From contig NZ_QBKQ01000001.1 of the NCBI RefSeq assembly GCF_003054225.1, positions 372,001-436,000 on the forward strand: DNA of 64,000 nt. Direction: 5' to 3'. Of this stretch, positions 45,029 to 54,301 are shown piece by piece. The first letter of the stretch is position 1; each line of letters begins with the position of its first letter. This DNA is from Christiangramia gaetbulicola (GTDB taxonomy: Bacteria > Bacteroidota > Bacteroidia > Flavobacteriales > Flavobacteriaceae). The notes below the pieces were generated by a model. It saw only the letters and a program-made list of their open reading frames with translations. It was not told the DNA's origin and made no database searches. The translations under genes and the position numbers were made by a program.

Positions 45029-45199
45029 ATGAATTTTCAGAAAAAAAGAATCCCGTTAGAGGATGGAGACTATTATCTGACTCCTGAAGGCTACCGTTGT
45101 TTTACTGAACAATATCACCTAAAAAGAGGTTATTGCTGTGAAAGCGGCTGCAGGCATTGCCCCTACGGATACAATAAGAAAACCAACTCTCAAGAATAA
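45029..45199 (+). CDS. DUF5522 small cysteine-rich protein
   Basis: A 56-residue protein ending in RGYCCESGCRHCPYGYNK. Five cysteines in CC-x3-C-x2-C-like order suggest a metal site (zinc or Fe-S). YYLTPEGYRCFTEQYHLKRG is the rest of the conserved core. Function is unknown. It precedes hutU by six bases and seems to be its operon leader gene. A longer start at TTG 45014 is possible but the promoter box at 45017-45024 speaks against it. Confidence 0.75.
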   Translation: MNFQKKRIPLEDGDYYLTPEGYRCFTEQYHLKRGYCCESGCRHCPYGYNKKTNSQE

Positions 45200-45205
45200 A
45201 GACTA

Positions 45206-47194
45206 ATGAATTTTAAGGATCAGATACTTGAAGGAATCCCAGATGAGCTACCGGCTAAAAAACCTTATGATGAATCTCTAAACCACGCTCCTAAGCGCAA
45301 GGATATTCTGGACAGAGATGAAAAGAAGCTTGCCCTGGAGAATGCTTTGAGATATTTCGATAAAAAGCACCATAAAACCCTGCTTCCGGAATTTAAGGAA
45401 GAACTGGAAAAATATGGGAGGATCTATATGTACCGCTTAAAACCGGATTATGATTTTTATGCCAGGCCTATTGATGAATATCCGGGAAAAAGCGTTCAGG
45501 CGAAAGGAATCATGTTGATGATCCAGAATAACCTTGATCCTGAAGTAGCCCAGCATCCTGAAGAATTGATCACTTACGGTGGTAACGGAGCCGTTTTTCA
45601 AAACTGGGCGCAGTATAGATTATGTATGCAATACCTGGCAGAGATGGATGATAACCAGACCCTGGTGATGTATTCTGGACATCCCATGGGACTTTTTCCA
45701 TCGCATCCAAATGCGCCAAGGGTTGTGGTAACTAACGGTATGATGATCCCTAATTATTCAAAGCCAGATGACTGGGAGAAATTCAATGCCCTTGGAGTAA
45801 CCCAGTATGGACAGATGACCGCCGGCAGCTATATGTATATTGGTCCGCAAGGAATTGTTCATGGGACCACGATCACGGTTTTGAATGCCGGTAGAAAGAT
45901 CGCCAAAGATGGTGAAGACCTGGCAGGCAAACTATTCGTGACCTCCGGGCTTGGAGGCATGAGTGGTGCCCAGCCTAAAGCAGGAAATATTGCCGGGTGT
46001 ATCACGATCTGTGCAGAAGTGAATACTAAAGCCACCCAAACCAGGCATAAACAAGGCTGGGTAGATGAGGTTATCGATAATGTGGAAGCCCTTGCCAAGA
46101 GAGTTAAGAAAGCGAAAGCAGATAAGGAAGTTGTTTCTATTGGCTTCCAGGGTAATGTGGTTGAAGTATGGGAATACTTCGCTGAAAATGATATCTACAT
46201 AGACCTGGGAAGCGACCAGACTTCGCTTCACAACCCATGGGCCGGAGGTTATTATCCGGTTGAACTGAGTTTTGAAGAAGCAAATGAAATGATGGCTTCC
46301 AATCCTGAAAAGTTCAGGGAGAAAGTTCAGGAGAGTTTAAGAAGACAGGCGAGTGCAATAAACAAGCATACGGCTAAGGGCACTTATTTCTTTGATTACG
46401 GAAATGCCTTTTTACTGGAAGCATCCCGGGCGGGTGCCGATATTATGAGCGAAGGTGGCAAGGGCTTCAGGTATCCTAGCTATGTTCAGGATATCATGGG
46501 ACCAATGTGTTTTGATTATGGATTCGGTCCTTTTAGATGGGTTTGTGCTTCAGGAAAAGACGAAGATCTTCAGAAAACCGATGAGATCGCGACAGAGGTT
46601 CTCTATGAACTAAAGAAAAATTCACCAGCTGAAATTCAGCAGCAAATGCAGGATAATATTCAATGGATCAAAGGTGCCCGGGAGAATAAACTCGTTGTTG
46701 GCTCCAAAGCCAGGATCTTATATGCTGATGCTGAAGGAAGGATCGCTATTGCCAAAGCATTTAACGACGCCATTGGCCGCGGGGAGATTGGTCCGGTTGT
46801 GCTGGGGCGCGACCATCATGATGTTTCGGGAACAGATTCACCTTACCGTGAAACCTCTAATATTTATGACGGATCCCGCTTTACAGCAGATATGGCTATA
46901 CAGAACGTTATTGGTGATAGCTTCCGCGGAGCTACCTGGGTAAGCATTCATAATGGCGGTGGCGTTGGCTGGGGAGAGGTTATTAATGGAGGATTCGGCA
47001 TGATTCTTGAAGGAAATAAAGCATCAGAAGACCGTTTAAAATCTATGTTGTTCTGGGATGTAAATAACGGAATAGCTCGTAGATCCTGGGCAAGGAACAA
47101 GGAAGCTATATTTGCCGCGAAGCGCGCGATGGATATGAACCCACAGTTAAAAGTGACGATTCCTAATCTTGTAGACCCGGGTCTTTTGGATTAA
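45206..47194 (+). CDS. hutU: Urocanate hydratase
   Basis: A 662-residue cytoplasmic urocanase, which adds water to urocanate to give imidazolone propionate in histidine breakdown, using a bound NAD+ as electrophile. YGGNGAVFQNWAQYRL, GQMTAGSYMYIGPQGIVHGT, SGLGGMSGAQPKAGNIAGC and MGPMCFDYGFGPFRWVCASG are typical, and the last holds the Cys that corresponds to the active-site Cys of other urocanases. It is longer than the common 550-residue form by an N-terminal segment of about 100 residues. It sits between DUF5522 and DUF4136 genes. Other hut genes are not in the window. Confidence 0.95.
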   Translation: MNFKDQILEGIPDELPAKKPYDESLNHAPKRKDILDRDEKKLALENALRYFDKKHHKTLLPEFKEELEKYGRIYMYRLKPDYDFYARPIDEYPGKSVQAKGIMLMIQNNLDPEVAQHPEELITYGGNGAVFQNWAQYRLCMQYLAEMDDNQTLVMYSGHPMGLFPSHPNAPRVVVTNGMMIPNYSKPDDWEKFNALGVTQYGQMTAGSYMYIGPQGIVHGTTITVLNAGRKIAKDGEDLAGKLFVTSGLGGMSGAQPKAGNIAGCITICAEVNTKATQTRHKQGWVDEVIDNVEALAKRVKKAKADKEVVSIGFQGNVVEVWEYFAENDIYIDLGSDQTSLHNPWAGGYYPVELSFEEANEMMASNPEKFREKVQESLRRQASAINKHTAKGTYFFDYGNAFLLEASRAGADIMSEGGKGFRYPSYVQDIMGPMCFDYGFGPFRWVCASGKDEDLQKTDEIATEVLYELKKNSPAEIQQQMQDNIQWIKGARENKLVVGSKARILYADAEGRIAIAKAFNDAIGRGEIGPVVLGRDHHDVSGTDSPYRETSNIYDGSRFTADMAIQNVIGDSFRGATWVSIHNGGGVGWGEVINGGFGMILEGNKASEDRLKSMLFWDVNNGIARRSWARNKEAIFAAKRAMDMNPQLKVTIPNLVDPGLLD

Positions 47195-47222
47195 AAATTT
47201 ATATAAATTTAAAATCTAACCT

Positions 47223-47765
47223 ATGAAATTTCTAAGATTTACTCCTGTCCTACTGCTCTTTGCAGTGGTATTAACTTCTTGCAGTAGTGTTCGAGTTGCT
47301 TCAGATTACGACCGCGAAGCGAATTTCTCGAATTACGGCACTTACGCTTTTTTTAAGCCGGGAATTGATAAAGCTGAAATCTCTGATCTTGATAAGAAAA
47401 GAATTTTAAGAGCTATAGAAACCGAAATGTCCAAAAAAGGATTTACGAAATCTGAAGATCCGGACCTTCTGGTAAGTATTTTTACAAAGACCAATGAGAA
47501 CATCAACATATACAATAATGTATACCCCTACTGGGGCTATGGTTGGGGATGGAACCCGTGGTACTGGGGTAGCGGTTTCAACACCGTTAGCAGTACCAGC
47601 GAAGGGACTCTTTATATAGACCTTATAGATTCTGAAGGCAAGGAACTTGTATGGCAGGGAATGGGAACGGCCGCTCTTGCCCGCGAAGTAAACAAGAAAC
47701 AGGAACGCATCAACGAGATCGTTTCCAAGATCATGGAAAAATATCCTCCAGGGATGGAGAAATAA
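47223..47765 (+). CDS. DUF4136 lipoprotein
   Basis: A 180-residue lipoprotein (lipobox LTSC, Cys20). The DUF4136 core is seen as ANFSNYGTYAFFKPG, EDPDLLVSIFTKTNENI, an aromatic PYWGYGWGWNPWYWG loop (about 100-115) and TLYIDLIDSEGKELVWQG. Its role is unknown, presumably in the outer membrane or periplasm. It follows hutU by 28 bases and may share its mRNA, but a functional tie to histidine use is not shown. A terminator follows. Confidence 0.87.
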   Translation: MKFLRFTPVLLLFAVVLTSCSSVRVASDYDREANFSNYGTYAFFKPGIDKAEISDLDKKRILRAIETEMSKKGFTKSEDPDLLVSIFTKTNENINIYNNVYPYWGYGWGWNPWYWGSGFNTVSSTSEGTLYIDLIDSEGKELVWQGMGTAALAREVNKKQERINEIVSKIMEKYPPGMEK

Positions 47766-47777
47766 ATAATTGAAATT

Positions 47778-47802
47778 AAGCCCCTTAAGCAGGGGCTTTT
47801 TT
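47778..47802 (+). terminator. Terminator after the DUF4136 gene
   Basis: AAGCCCC and GGGGCTT form a 7-base-pair stem around a seven-base loop, followed by TTTT. It ends the DUF5522-hutU-DUF4136 unit 13 bases after the stop. Confidence 0.85.
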
Positions 47803-47884
47803 ATACCCGGTCGTTAACCAATATCCTTCTGTTTCTCTGCCAAATTTTGTACTTTTAACGCAAACGTTTTAGTTAAACCAAACC

Positions 47885-49642
47885 ATGTTAGATAATATTC
47901 AATCCAACGAAATACTGGACAGGTTACCTGCCCATTTGCAGCAATATATAAAGCCTCAAAACTATGATGATTATACTCCTATTAATCAGGCAGTTTGGCG
48001 ATATGTAATGCGTAAGAACGTGGATTACCTGAGTAAGGTAGCGCATGAATCTTATCTTGATGGATTAAAGAAAACAGGAATATCTATAGATAGCATTCCT
48101 AACATGTATGGAATGAACCGTATCCTGGAAGAAATTGGCTGGGCGGCAGTTGCAGTAGATGGTTTTATCCCACCGGCAGCCTTTATGGAATTCCAGGCTT
48201 ATAACGTTTTGGTGATTGCGAGCGACATCAGGCAATTAGAACATATAGAATATACTCCCGCTCCAGATATTATTCACGAAGGAGCCGGTCACGCTCCTAT
48301 CATCGCAAATCCTGAATATGCTGAATATTTGAGACGTTTCGGAGAAATAGGATGTAAAGCGATTTCCAGCTCCCATGATTACGAAGTTTATGAAGCGATA
48401 AGGGAACTTTCAATTTTAAAAGAGGCTGAAGATACCCCTAAGGAAAAGATCGAAGAAGTCGAAAAAAGAGTAGATGAGCTTCAGAATGCGGACGTCAAGC
48501 CAAGCGAGATGTCCCAGATACGAAATTTGCACTGGTGGACCGTGGAATATGGTCTTATTGGCACTGTTGAAGATCCAAAGATCTATGGCGCCGGATTGCT
48601 ATCATCTATTGGAGAAAGCAAATCCTGCATGACCGATGCTGTAAAGAAATACCCATATACCATAGAAGCAGCCAAAAAGGAATTTGATATCACCAAACCT
48701 CAACCTCAGCTTTATGTAACCCCAGACTTTGCTCATTTGAGTCTAGTCCTGGAAGAGTTTGCTAATAAAATGGCTTTACGAAAAGGCGGACTTGAGGGAA
48801 TTAGGAAACTAATAGATTCAAAGAACCTGGGAACTATAGAATTTAGTACGGGAATTCAGGTTTCTGGTAATTTTTCAAAGGTGATCGAACATGATGGAAA
48901 AGCAGTTTACATCCAAACAGAAGGTGAAACAGCGCTATCCTACCGGGAAAAAGAACTGGTAGGACATGGCGTGTCTACACATCCGGAAGGATTTGGCTCT
49001 CCCATAGGAAGCTTAAAAGGAATAAACCTGGCTATTGAAGATATGAGCCCTAGAGATCTTAGAGCATATGATATCTATGAAGGCGAAAATGTAAGCCTGG
49101 AATTTGAAGGCGGTGTAAAAGTTGAAGGAGAGATCATCACGGGAACACGAAACCTTCAGGGGAAAATTATCATTATCAGCTTTAAGAATTGTACGGTTAC
49201 CTATAACGATGAGATTCTGTTTAAACCCGAATGGGGCCGCTACGACATGGCAGTTGGTAAAGAGATCATTTCGGCATTCGCCGGGCCGGCAGATCACCAG
49301 TCCTTTGACCTTATAACACATACCCCTTCGTCAACTACCATTAAAAGTAAAAAGACACCTGAAAGAGAAGAATTAGAATCGCTTTATAGATCTGTTAGAA
49401 ATATCAGGAATGGTGAAAACACCAAATTCTCACTGAATGCAGCTTTCGATATTGTAAAAAAACATCATCCTAAAGACTGGTTGCTTTCCGTAGAGATCTA
49501 TGAGTTAGCGGTTGAAAATGATCCAAAACTGGCCAAAGAAGTTAAATCGAGATTACAGGAGATCAAAAAAGAAAGACCGGAAGTGGCTCATCTAATCGAT
49601 GACGGTATAGAAATGACCGAATCGAATATGGTCACACCCTAG
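47885..49642 (+). CDS. Aromatic amino acid hydroxylase (phenylalanine 4-monooxygenase family), long form
   Basis: A 585-residue protein of the pterin-dependent hydroxylase family, using tetrahydrobiopterin and iron to hydroxylate an aromatic amino acid, probably Phe to Tyr. Iron ligands appear as H131 and H136 (DIIHEGAGHAPII) and E221 (HWWTVEYGLIG). In usual members the Glu lies about 40 residues after the second His, but here about 85, because of a Glu/Lys-rich insert (about 174-214). The last ~300 residues, from about 285, are a C-terminal extension of unknown role, present in the long Bacteroidota form. It overlaps the convergent DUF4230 gene by four bases. Confidence 0.9.
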   Translation: MLDNIQSNEILDRLPAHLQQYIKPQNYDDYTPINQAVWRYVMRKNVDYLSKVAHESYLDGLKKTGISIDSIPNMYGMNRILEEIGWAAVAVDGFIPPAAFMEFQAYNVLVIASDIRQLEHIEYTPAPDIIHEGAGHAPIIANPEYAEYLRRFGEIGCKAISSSHDYEVYEAIRELSILKEAEDTPKEKIEEVEKRVDELQNADVKPSEMSQIRNLHWWTVEYGLIGTVEDPKIYGAGLLSSIGESKSCMTDAVKKYPYTIEAAKKEFDITKPQPQLYVTPDFAHLSLVLEEFANKMALRKGGLEGIRKLIDSKNLGTIEFSTGIQVSGNFSKVIEHDGKAVYIQTEGETALSYREKELVGHGVSTHPEGFGSPIGSLKGINLAIEDMSPRDLRAYDIYEGENVSLEFEGGVKVEGEIITGTRNLQGKIIIISFKNCTVTYNDEILFKPEWGRYDMAVGKEIISAFAGPADHQSFDLITHTPSSTTIKSKKTPEREELESLYRSVRNIRNGENTKFSLNAAFDIVKKHHPKDWLLSVEIYELAVENDPKLAKEVKSRLQEIKKERPEVAHLIDDGIEMTESNMVTP

Positions 49643-50253
49643 ATCTTAATTTTTTCCAGGCTTTCTGAATTTTCTATTGGCTGATCCTGATATTCCAGTG
49701 TCCAGCCCATAGAACTTGTGAGTATATATATTTTTTGAAGTTCACTCACCAGCCTGTTCTTGGCATTAGATTTCAGCGAGGATTTCTCAATTTTTTCTTT
49801 TAAGCCCTTTTCTATCCGGGATTTGATCTTATTATAGTCTTCGGCTTCAAATTGATTTAGATAATCCTGGGTCACATCGTAATATTTGATATTTGGATTA
49901 ATACTGATCTCCTCCTTCGGAATCTCTTTTATGATCACCCTTTTGCCTTCCTCATCGATCTCTATTTCAAGTTTACTAAGGTCATAGGCTATACTTACTT
50001 CGGCATTAACCACGATCAAAGCCTTTTTCCTGGCCGAAAAGATATCCAGATAAAAGCTTTTGGAGTTCTTATAGGTGAATACCTGGGAAAATGTTCCTTC
50101 GGTTACCACGAGCTTCCCAACGTTCCTGATCTGCTCCTGAATAAGGGCCGTATTTTCTTCCAGACTTTCCTTCTCATCGTTCTTCTGGTCCCAGTACATA
50201 AATCCAAGAATTACGACTGCCACCATCAGGATGGATAATAGAATATTCTTCAT
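49639..50253 (-). CDS. DUF4230 membrane-anchored protein
   Basis: A 204-residue protein with an N-terminal membrane helix (about 4-22), then a Glu-rich stretch and a DUF4230 domain (about 45-190), with VGKLVVTEGTFSQVF, LIVVNAEVSIAYDLSKLEIEI and NPNIKYYDVTQDYLNQF. The C-terminal segment has a short amphipathic helix (RLVSELQKIYI). It probably sits on the periplasmic face of the inner membrane. Function is unknown. It overlaps the aromatic hydroxylase gene by four bases tail to tail. Confidence 0.8.
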   Translation of the reverse strand: MKNILLSILMVAVVILGFMYWDQKNDEKESLEENTALIQEQIRNVGKLVVTEGTFSQVFTYKNSKSFYLDIFSARKKALIVVNAEVSIAYDLSKLEIEIDEEGKRVIIKEIPKEEISINPNIKYYDVTQDYLNQFEAEDYNKIKSRIEKGLKEKIEKSSLKSNAKNRLVSELQKIYILTSSMGWTLEYQDQPIENSESLEKIKI

Positions 50254-50558
50254 GTGTGGAAATTAGAAAAAAAAGAGGAGAGGGAAATAAATATAGGAGG
50301 TGAAAGAAAGTTAAATATATCTTATAAAAAAAACTAAGGGGCGGCCCCACCCGTCCCTTAGTATATTCTAAAATCTACCCCAACAAATTTTAGAAAACAA
50401 ATCATCCATAAATAATTGATTATTCGAGATGTACATCATGATAATCGACAAGTATTTATTTCAAATCTGCTTTGTAAAAATACAAATAATTTGATATAAA
50501 GTATAAAATTTATGTTTCGAGATTATTAAAAATTTAACAACCTCAATAACGACAAGGG
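50254..50558. other. AT-rich gap with a GC-rich hairpin, possible small RNA end
   Basis: This 305-base gap separates the DUF4230 gene start from the stop of the GSCFA gene. It is very AT-rich apart from one hairpin at about 50328-50362 (minus strand), which has a T-run. No open frame is convincing. The hairpin is about 200 bases after the GSCFA stop, so it ends either a long 3' untranslated region or a separate small RNA. Confidence 0.5.
50328..50362 (-). terminator. GC-rich terminator hairpin in the DUF4230/GSCFA gap
   Basis: ACTAAGGG and CCCTTAGT pair, with further GGGC/GCCCC-type pairing inside, and eight T residues follow on the minus strand. It is by far the strongest hairpin in a 305-base gap. 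Confidence 0.7.
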
Positions 50559-51509
50559 TTAAGAAAAGTTAATTTCAGGGTGTTTTTTGTGAATTTCCTC
50601 GATTTTCCTTTGTAATTCTGTAAGAAATTTCCTATGAGACTCTGAGTTTTCTGCGCGCGGAGAGTGTGAAAGTGCCTTTTGAATTTTATCGATTTCCTTG
50701 TTCAGTGAAATGGATTTATCTGACAGCCAGTTCTCTGAAAATAATTTCCAGATATAATTAACTGCTACAGGATTTGGATGCAGCATATCTTCAGCATAAA
50801 ATCTATAATCCCGAAGTTCATCCATCATGATCTCATAAGAAGGAAAATAAACCGATCTATCACTTCCACCCAGAAATTGATGTAAAGCGGTTATTAAATG
50901 TGCCTTACTTTGCTGGTTTTCACTAAAACCATCTTTAAGATGCCTTACCGGAGATACGGTGTAGATGACCTTGGCATCTTTATTCATCTGTGAAACCGAA
51001 TGATCTATAACCTCCAGATCGTTCACGATCTCGGTAACCGATGATAATTCCTTGGTAAATCTTTTTTGCGGGATCTTATGGCAATTTGCCGCAATGGATT
51101 CCTCTCCTTCGAAAACATACCCCCAGGCGGTTCCCAGGCTTATAATAATATGAGAAGTATTTTTAACGAATTCCTGACTTTTCTTAAGAGCTGTATTAAG
51201 ATCCTGCAGACATTTTTCTTTGGTATCCCGTCGCATATCTGAATGCGCTTCCAGGGATTGCCAGCCTCCATTGAATTCCATCACGTCTTTTTCCTGATAC
51301 TCTTCATTGTTAGAGAGCCGCTGAAAGAACTTACGAATTGGAGAGGGATGAAAAATGATCCCGATAGGATTCTGAAGATTTTTAAACCTGAACCATTCCA
51401 GCTTACCGCCAATATTCTCTACAAAGCAGGAGCCAATGAGAAACACTCCAGATGAATGATCAATCTTGGGAGCACCTTCTTTAACGGGAACTTTGGTTCT
51501 GAAATCCAT
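50559..51509 (-). CDS. GSCFA domain protein (SGNH-hydrolase-like)
   Basis: A 316-residue cytoplasmic protein. The name-giving motif IGSCFVENI is at residues 25-33 (Ser27, Cys28), NPIGIIFHPSPI follows, and AEDMLHPNPVAVNYIW at the C-terminal part has the Asp-x-x-His that completes an SGNH-like dyad. Enzymatic function is unproven in the family. It starts only 12 bases after the terminator of alaS, so its promoter must lie inside or upstream of that terminator. The long downstream AT-rich region carries one strong hairpin. Confidence 0.85.
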   Translation of the reverse strand: MDFRTKVPVKEGAPKIDHSSGVFLIGSCFVENIGGKLEWFRFKNLQNPIGIIFHPSPIRKFFQRLSNNEEYQEKDVMEFNGGWQSLEAHSDMRRDTKEKCLQDLNTALKKSQEFVKNTSHIIISLGTAWGYVFEGEESIAANCHKIPQKRFTKELSSVTEIVNDLEVIDHSVSQMNKDAKVIYTVSPVRHLKDGFSENQQSKAHLITALHQFLGGSDRSVYFPSYEIMMDELRDYRFYAEDMLHPNPVAVNYIWKLFSENWLSDKSISLNKEIDKIQKALSHSPRAENSESHRKFLTELQRKIEEIHKKHPEINFS

Positions 51510-51520
51510 AGACTTAAATT

Positions 51521-51550
51521 AAAAAATCCCGGTTAAAAAACCGGGATTTT
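51521..51550 (-). terminator. alaS: Terminator between alaS and the GSCFA gene
   Basis: On the minus strand AATCCCGGTT and AACCGGGATT form a perfect 10-base-pair stem, followed by TTTT. It lies four bases after the alaS stop and 12 bases before the GSCFA start. Confidence 0.85.
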
Positions 51551-51554
51551 CGTA

Positions 51555-54170
51555 TTATTTTATAAAACTTTCTGCTTTTTGAAGCGCTTCGTTGAGACCC
51601 TCAGGTTTCTTACCACCTGCGGTAGCAAAGAATGGCTGGCCTCCGCCTCCACCCTGTATATACTTACCAAGTTCTCTAACAATCTGCCCGGCGTTAAGAT
51701 CTTTATCTTTAACCAGGTTTTTCGAAATATAACATGAAAGCAAAGCCTTTCCATTTTGCTCTGTCCCGAAAAGCAGGAAAAGATCATCCATCTCTTCACC
51801 TAACTGGAAAGCCAGGTCCTTGATACCCGCAGCATCAAGATCTACTCTTTTAGCAAGGAAATTAACTCCATCTACCGGTTTAACTTCCTGTTTAAGCTCA
51901 GATTTCAGGTTTTTAGCCTTATCCCTTAATAAGCTTTCCACCTGCTTCTTTAAAGCAGCATTTTCTTCCTGAAGCATATTTATAGCCTTAACCGGATCGT
52001 TCGCATTCTTCAATCCGCTTTTGATCTCTTCAAGGATATGAGTTTGTTTTTCAAAATATTTCCTGGCAGCTTCACCGGTGATCGCCTCTATTCTTCTAAT
52101 TCCTGATGCAACCGCAGATTCGCCGGTAATTTTGAAATACCATATATTTGAAGTGTTCTGAACATGTGTACCACCACATAATTCCATGGATTCACCAAAA
52201 CGTATCGCTCTAACCGAATCTCCGTATTTCTCACCGAATAATGCAATAGCACCCTGATCTAAAGCTTCCTGGTAAGAAATATTTCTCTGTTCATCCAGGT
52301 TTATTTGTTCGTGGATCCTTGAATTTACAAAATCTTCTACCTTCTCCAATTCTTCAGAGTTTACTTTACTGAAATGAGAAAAATCAAATCTTAAATAGTC
52401 ACTCTGGACCATAGAACCTTTTTGCTCGACATGAGTACCCAAAACACTTCTAAGTGCCTGATGTAATAAATGCGTGGCAGTATGATTGGAAGCAGTCTTC
52501 GATCTATCTGTTTTATTCACGATAGCCTCAAAACTTGCCTCTGTATTAGCTGGTAATTTCTTGGTGAAATGTACAATAAGGTTATTTTCCTTCTTAGTAT
52601 CCATCACCTCAATAACTTCACCATCTGAAGACATGATAATACCTTTATCACCAACCTGGCCTCCGCCTTCAGGATAGAATGGGGTTTTATTTAAAACCAC
52701 CTGATACATCTCCCCTTTTTTCTTGGATTCAACCTTACGGTATTTAGCGATTTTTACTTCAGCTTCTAGTTGATCGTAACCTATGAAAGATTCATCTTCT
52801 ACTTCATTTAATTCCATCCAATCACCAGCGCTTACAGCAGTGGCTTCACGAGAACGATCTTTCTGCTTTTTCAATTCAGCTTCGAATCCCTTCTCATCAA
52901 GGTCATAACCGTTCTCTCTTAATATCAGCGCAGTTAGATCTATAGGAAAACCAAAGGTATCATAAAGTTCGAATGCCTTTTCCCCGGAAATCGTCATATC
53001 CTTTGATCCTTTCATCAAGTTCTCCAGTAAGACCAGTCCTTGGTCCAAAGTTCTCAGGAATGAAGCTTCCTCTTCTCTGATCACATTTTCCATTAGGCTT
53101 TGCTGAGACTTAAGTTCCGGGAAAGTACCTCCCATTTGCTCAGTAAGTATAGGAACCAGATTATAGATAAAAGGTTCTTTGGTATTTAAGAAGGTGAAAC
53201 CATATCTAATGGCTCTCCTTAATATTCGTCTTATTACATATCCCGCTCCAGTATTGCTCGGCAACTGGCCATCTGCTATAGAAAAGGCTACCGCGCGAAC
53301 GTGGTCTGCGATCACTCTCATCGCAATATTAGCCTCCTCAGAATTACCATATTTTGTTCCGGTGATCTTTTCGATCTCCCAGATTAGCGGAGTAAATACA
53401 TCTGTATCGTAGTTGGATTTTTTATCCTGAAGCACCATGCAAAGGCGTTCGAATCCCATCCCCGTATCTATATGCTTTGCCGGCAATTCTTCAAGATCTC
53501 CATTGGCCTTGCGGTTATATTGCATAAAAACCAGGTTCCAAATCTCCACCACCTGCGGGTGATCCATATTTACCAGGTCTCTACCCGGAGTCTTAACTTT
53601 CTCTTCTTCTGAACGAATATCTATATGGATCTCTGAACAAGGTCCGCATGGCCCCTGATCTCCCATCTCCCAGAAGTTATCCTTTTTATTTCCGTAGATG
53701 ATCCTTTCTTCAGGAACGATCTTTTTCCATAGCTCTAATGCTTCGGTATCCAGTCCCAGATTATCCTTATCCTCACTACCTTCAAATACTGAAACATATA
53801 GATTTTCAGGATTGATCTTGTATACTTCAGTTAACAGCTCCCAGGCCCAGCTAATGGCTTCTTCCTTGAAATAATCTCCAAAACTCCAGTTACCAAGCAT
53901 TTCGAACATGGTATGGTGATAGGTATCATGCCCTACCTCTTCCAGGTCGTTATGCTTTCCGCTAACGCGAAGACATTTTTGAGTATCGGTTACCCTGTTA
54001 TTCTTTGGAACTGAATTTCCAAGGAAGAATTCCTTGAACTGGTTCATTCCGGCATTGGTAAACATAAGCGTGGGATCATCTTTTATGACCATAGGCGCAG
54101 ATGGCACAATGCTATGTGATTTCGATTTGAAAAATTCGAGAAACTGTTTGCGGATATCCTGTGACTTCAT
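51555..54170 (-). CDS. alaS: Alanyl-tRNA synthetase
   Basis: An 871-residue class II synthetase that charges tRNA-Ala. The catalytic domain (about 1-450) begins with [19 protein letters not shown] and contains [21 protein letters not shown]. The editing domain has [12 protein letters not shown] (Zn-binding His pair) and CGGTHVQNT. The C-terminal oligomerisation domain ends with [14 protein letters not shown]. All landmarks are intact and the length is normal. It is divergent from the M23 peptidase gene with 131 bases between, and its 3' end is closed by a strong terminator. Confidence 0.97.
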   Translation of the reverse strand: MKSQDIRKQFLEFFKSKSHSIVPSAPMVIKDDPTLMFTNAGMNQFKEFFLGNSVPKNNRVTDTQKCLRVSGKHNDLEEVGHDTYHHTMFEMLGNWSFGDYFKEEAISWAWELLTEVYKINPENLYVSVFEGSEDKDNLGLDTEALELWKKIVPEERIIYGNKKDNFWEMGDQGPCGPCSEIHIDIRSEEEKVKTPGRDLVNMDHPQVVEIWNLVFMQYNRKANGDLEELPAKHIDTGMGFERLCMVLQDKKSNYDTDVFTPLIWEIEKITGTKYGNSEEANIAMRVIADHVRAVAFSIADGQLPSNTGAGYVIRRILRRAIRYGFTFLNTKEPFIYNLVPILTEQMGGTFPELKSQQSLMENVIREEEASFLRTLDQGLVLLENLMKGSKDMTISGEKAFELYDTFGFPIDLTALILRENGYDLDEKGFEAELKKQKDRSREATAVSAGDWMELNEVEDESFIGYDQLEAEVKIAKYRKVESKKKGEMYQVVLNKTPFYPEGGGQVGDKGIIMSSDGEVIEVMDTKKENNLIVHFTKKLPANTEASFEAIVNKTDRSKTASNHTATHLLHQALRSVLGTHVEQKGSMVQSDYLRFDFSHFSKVNSEELEKVEDFVNSRIHEQINLDEQRNISYQEALDQGAIALFGEKYGDSVRAIRFGESMELCGGTHVQNTSNIWYFKITGESAVASGIRRIEAITGEAARKYFEKQTHILEEIKSGLKNANDPVKAINMLQEENAALKKQVESLLRDKAKNLKSELKQEVKPVDGVNFLAKRVDLDAAGIKDLAFQLGEEMDDLFLLFGTEQNGKALLSCYISKNLVKDKDLNAGQIVRELGKYIQGGGGGQPFFATAGGKKPEGLNEALQKAESFIK

Positions 54171-54289
54171 TCAGTTATTTTCTTGCAAAATTCATTAAAT
54201 TATGAAGACGGCAAAACAATTCATATATTTGTTCGTTTACCGTATTTATTTACACGGTATTTGAGCCGTTTCTGGACGCAAAAATAGCA

Positions 54290-54297
54290 TAAATTTA
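54290..54297 (+). promoter_or_regulatory. -7-like box four bases before the M23 peptidase gene
   Basis: TAAATTTA, one base off TAnnTTTG, ends four bases before ATG 54302. The spacing matches the TrmH, ACC-deaminase-like and DUF5522 genes. The box alone would be weak, so confidence rests on the geometry. Confidence 0.35.
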
Positions 54298-54301
54298 ACT
54301 C

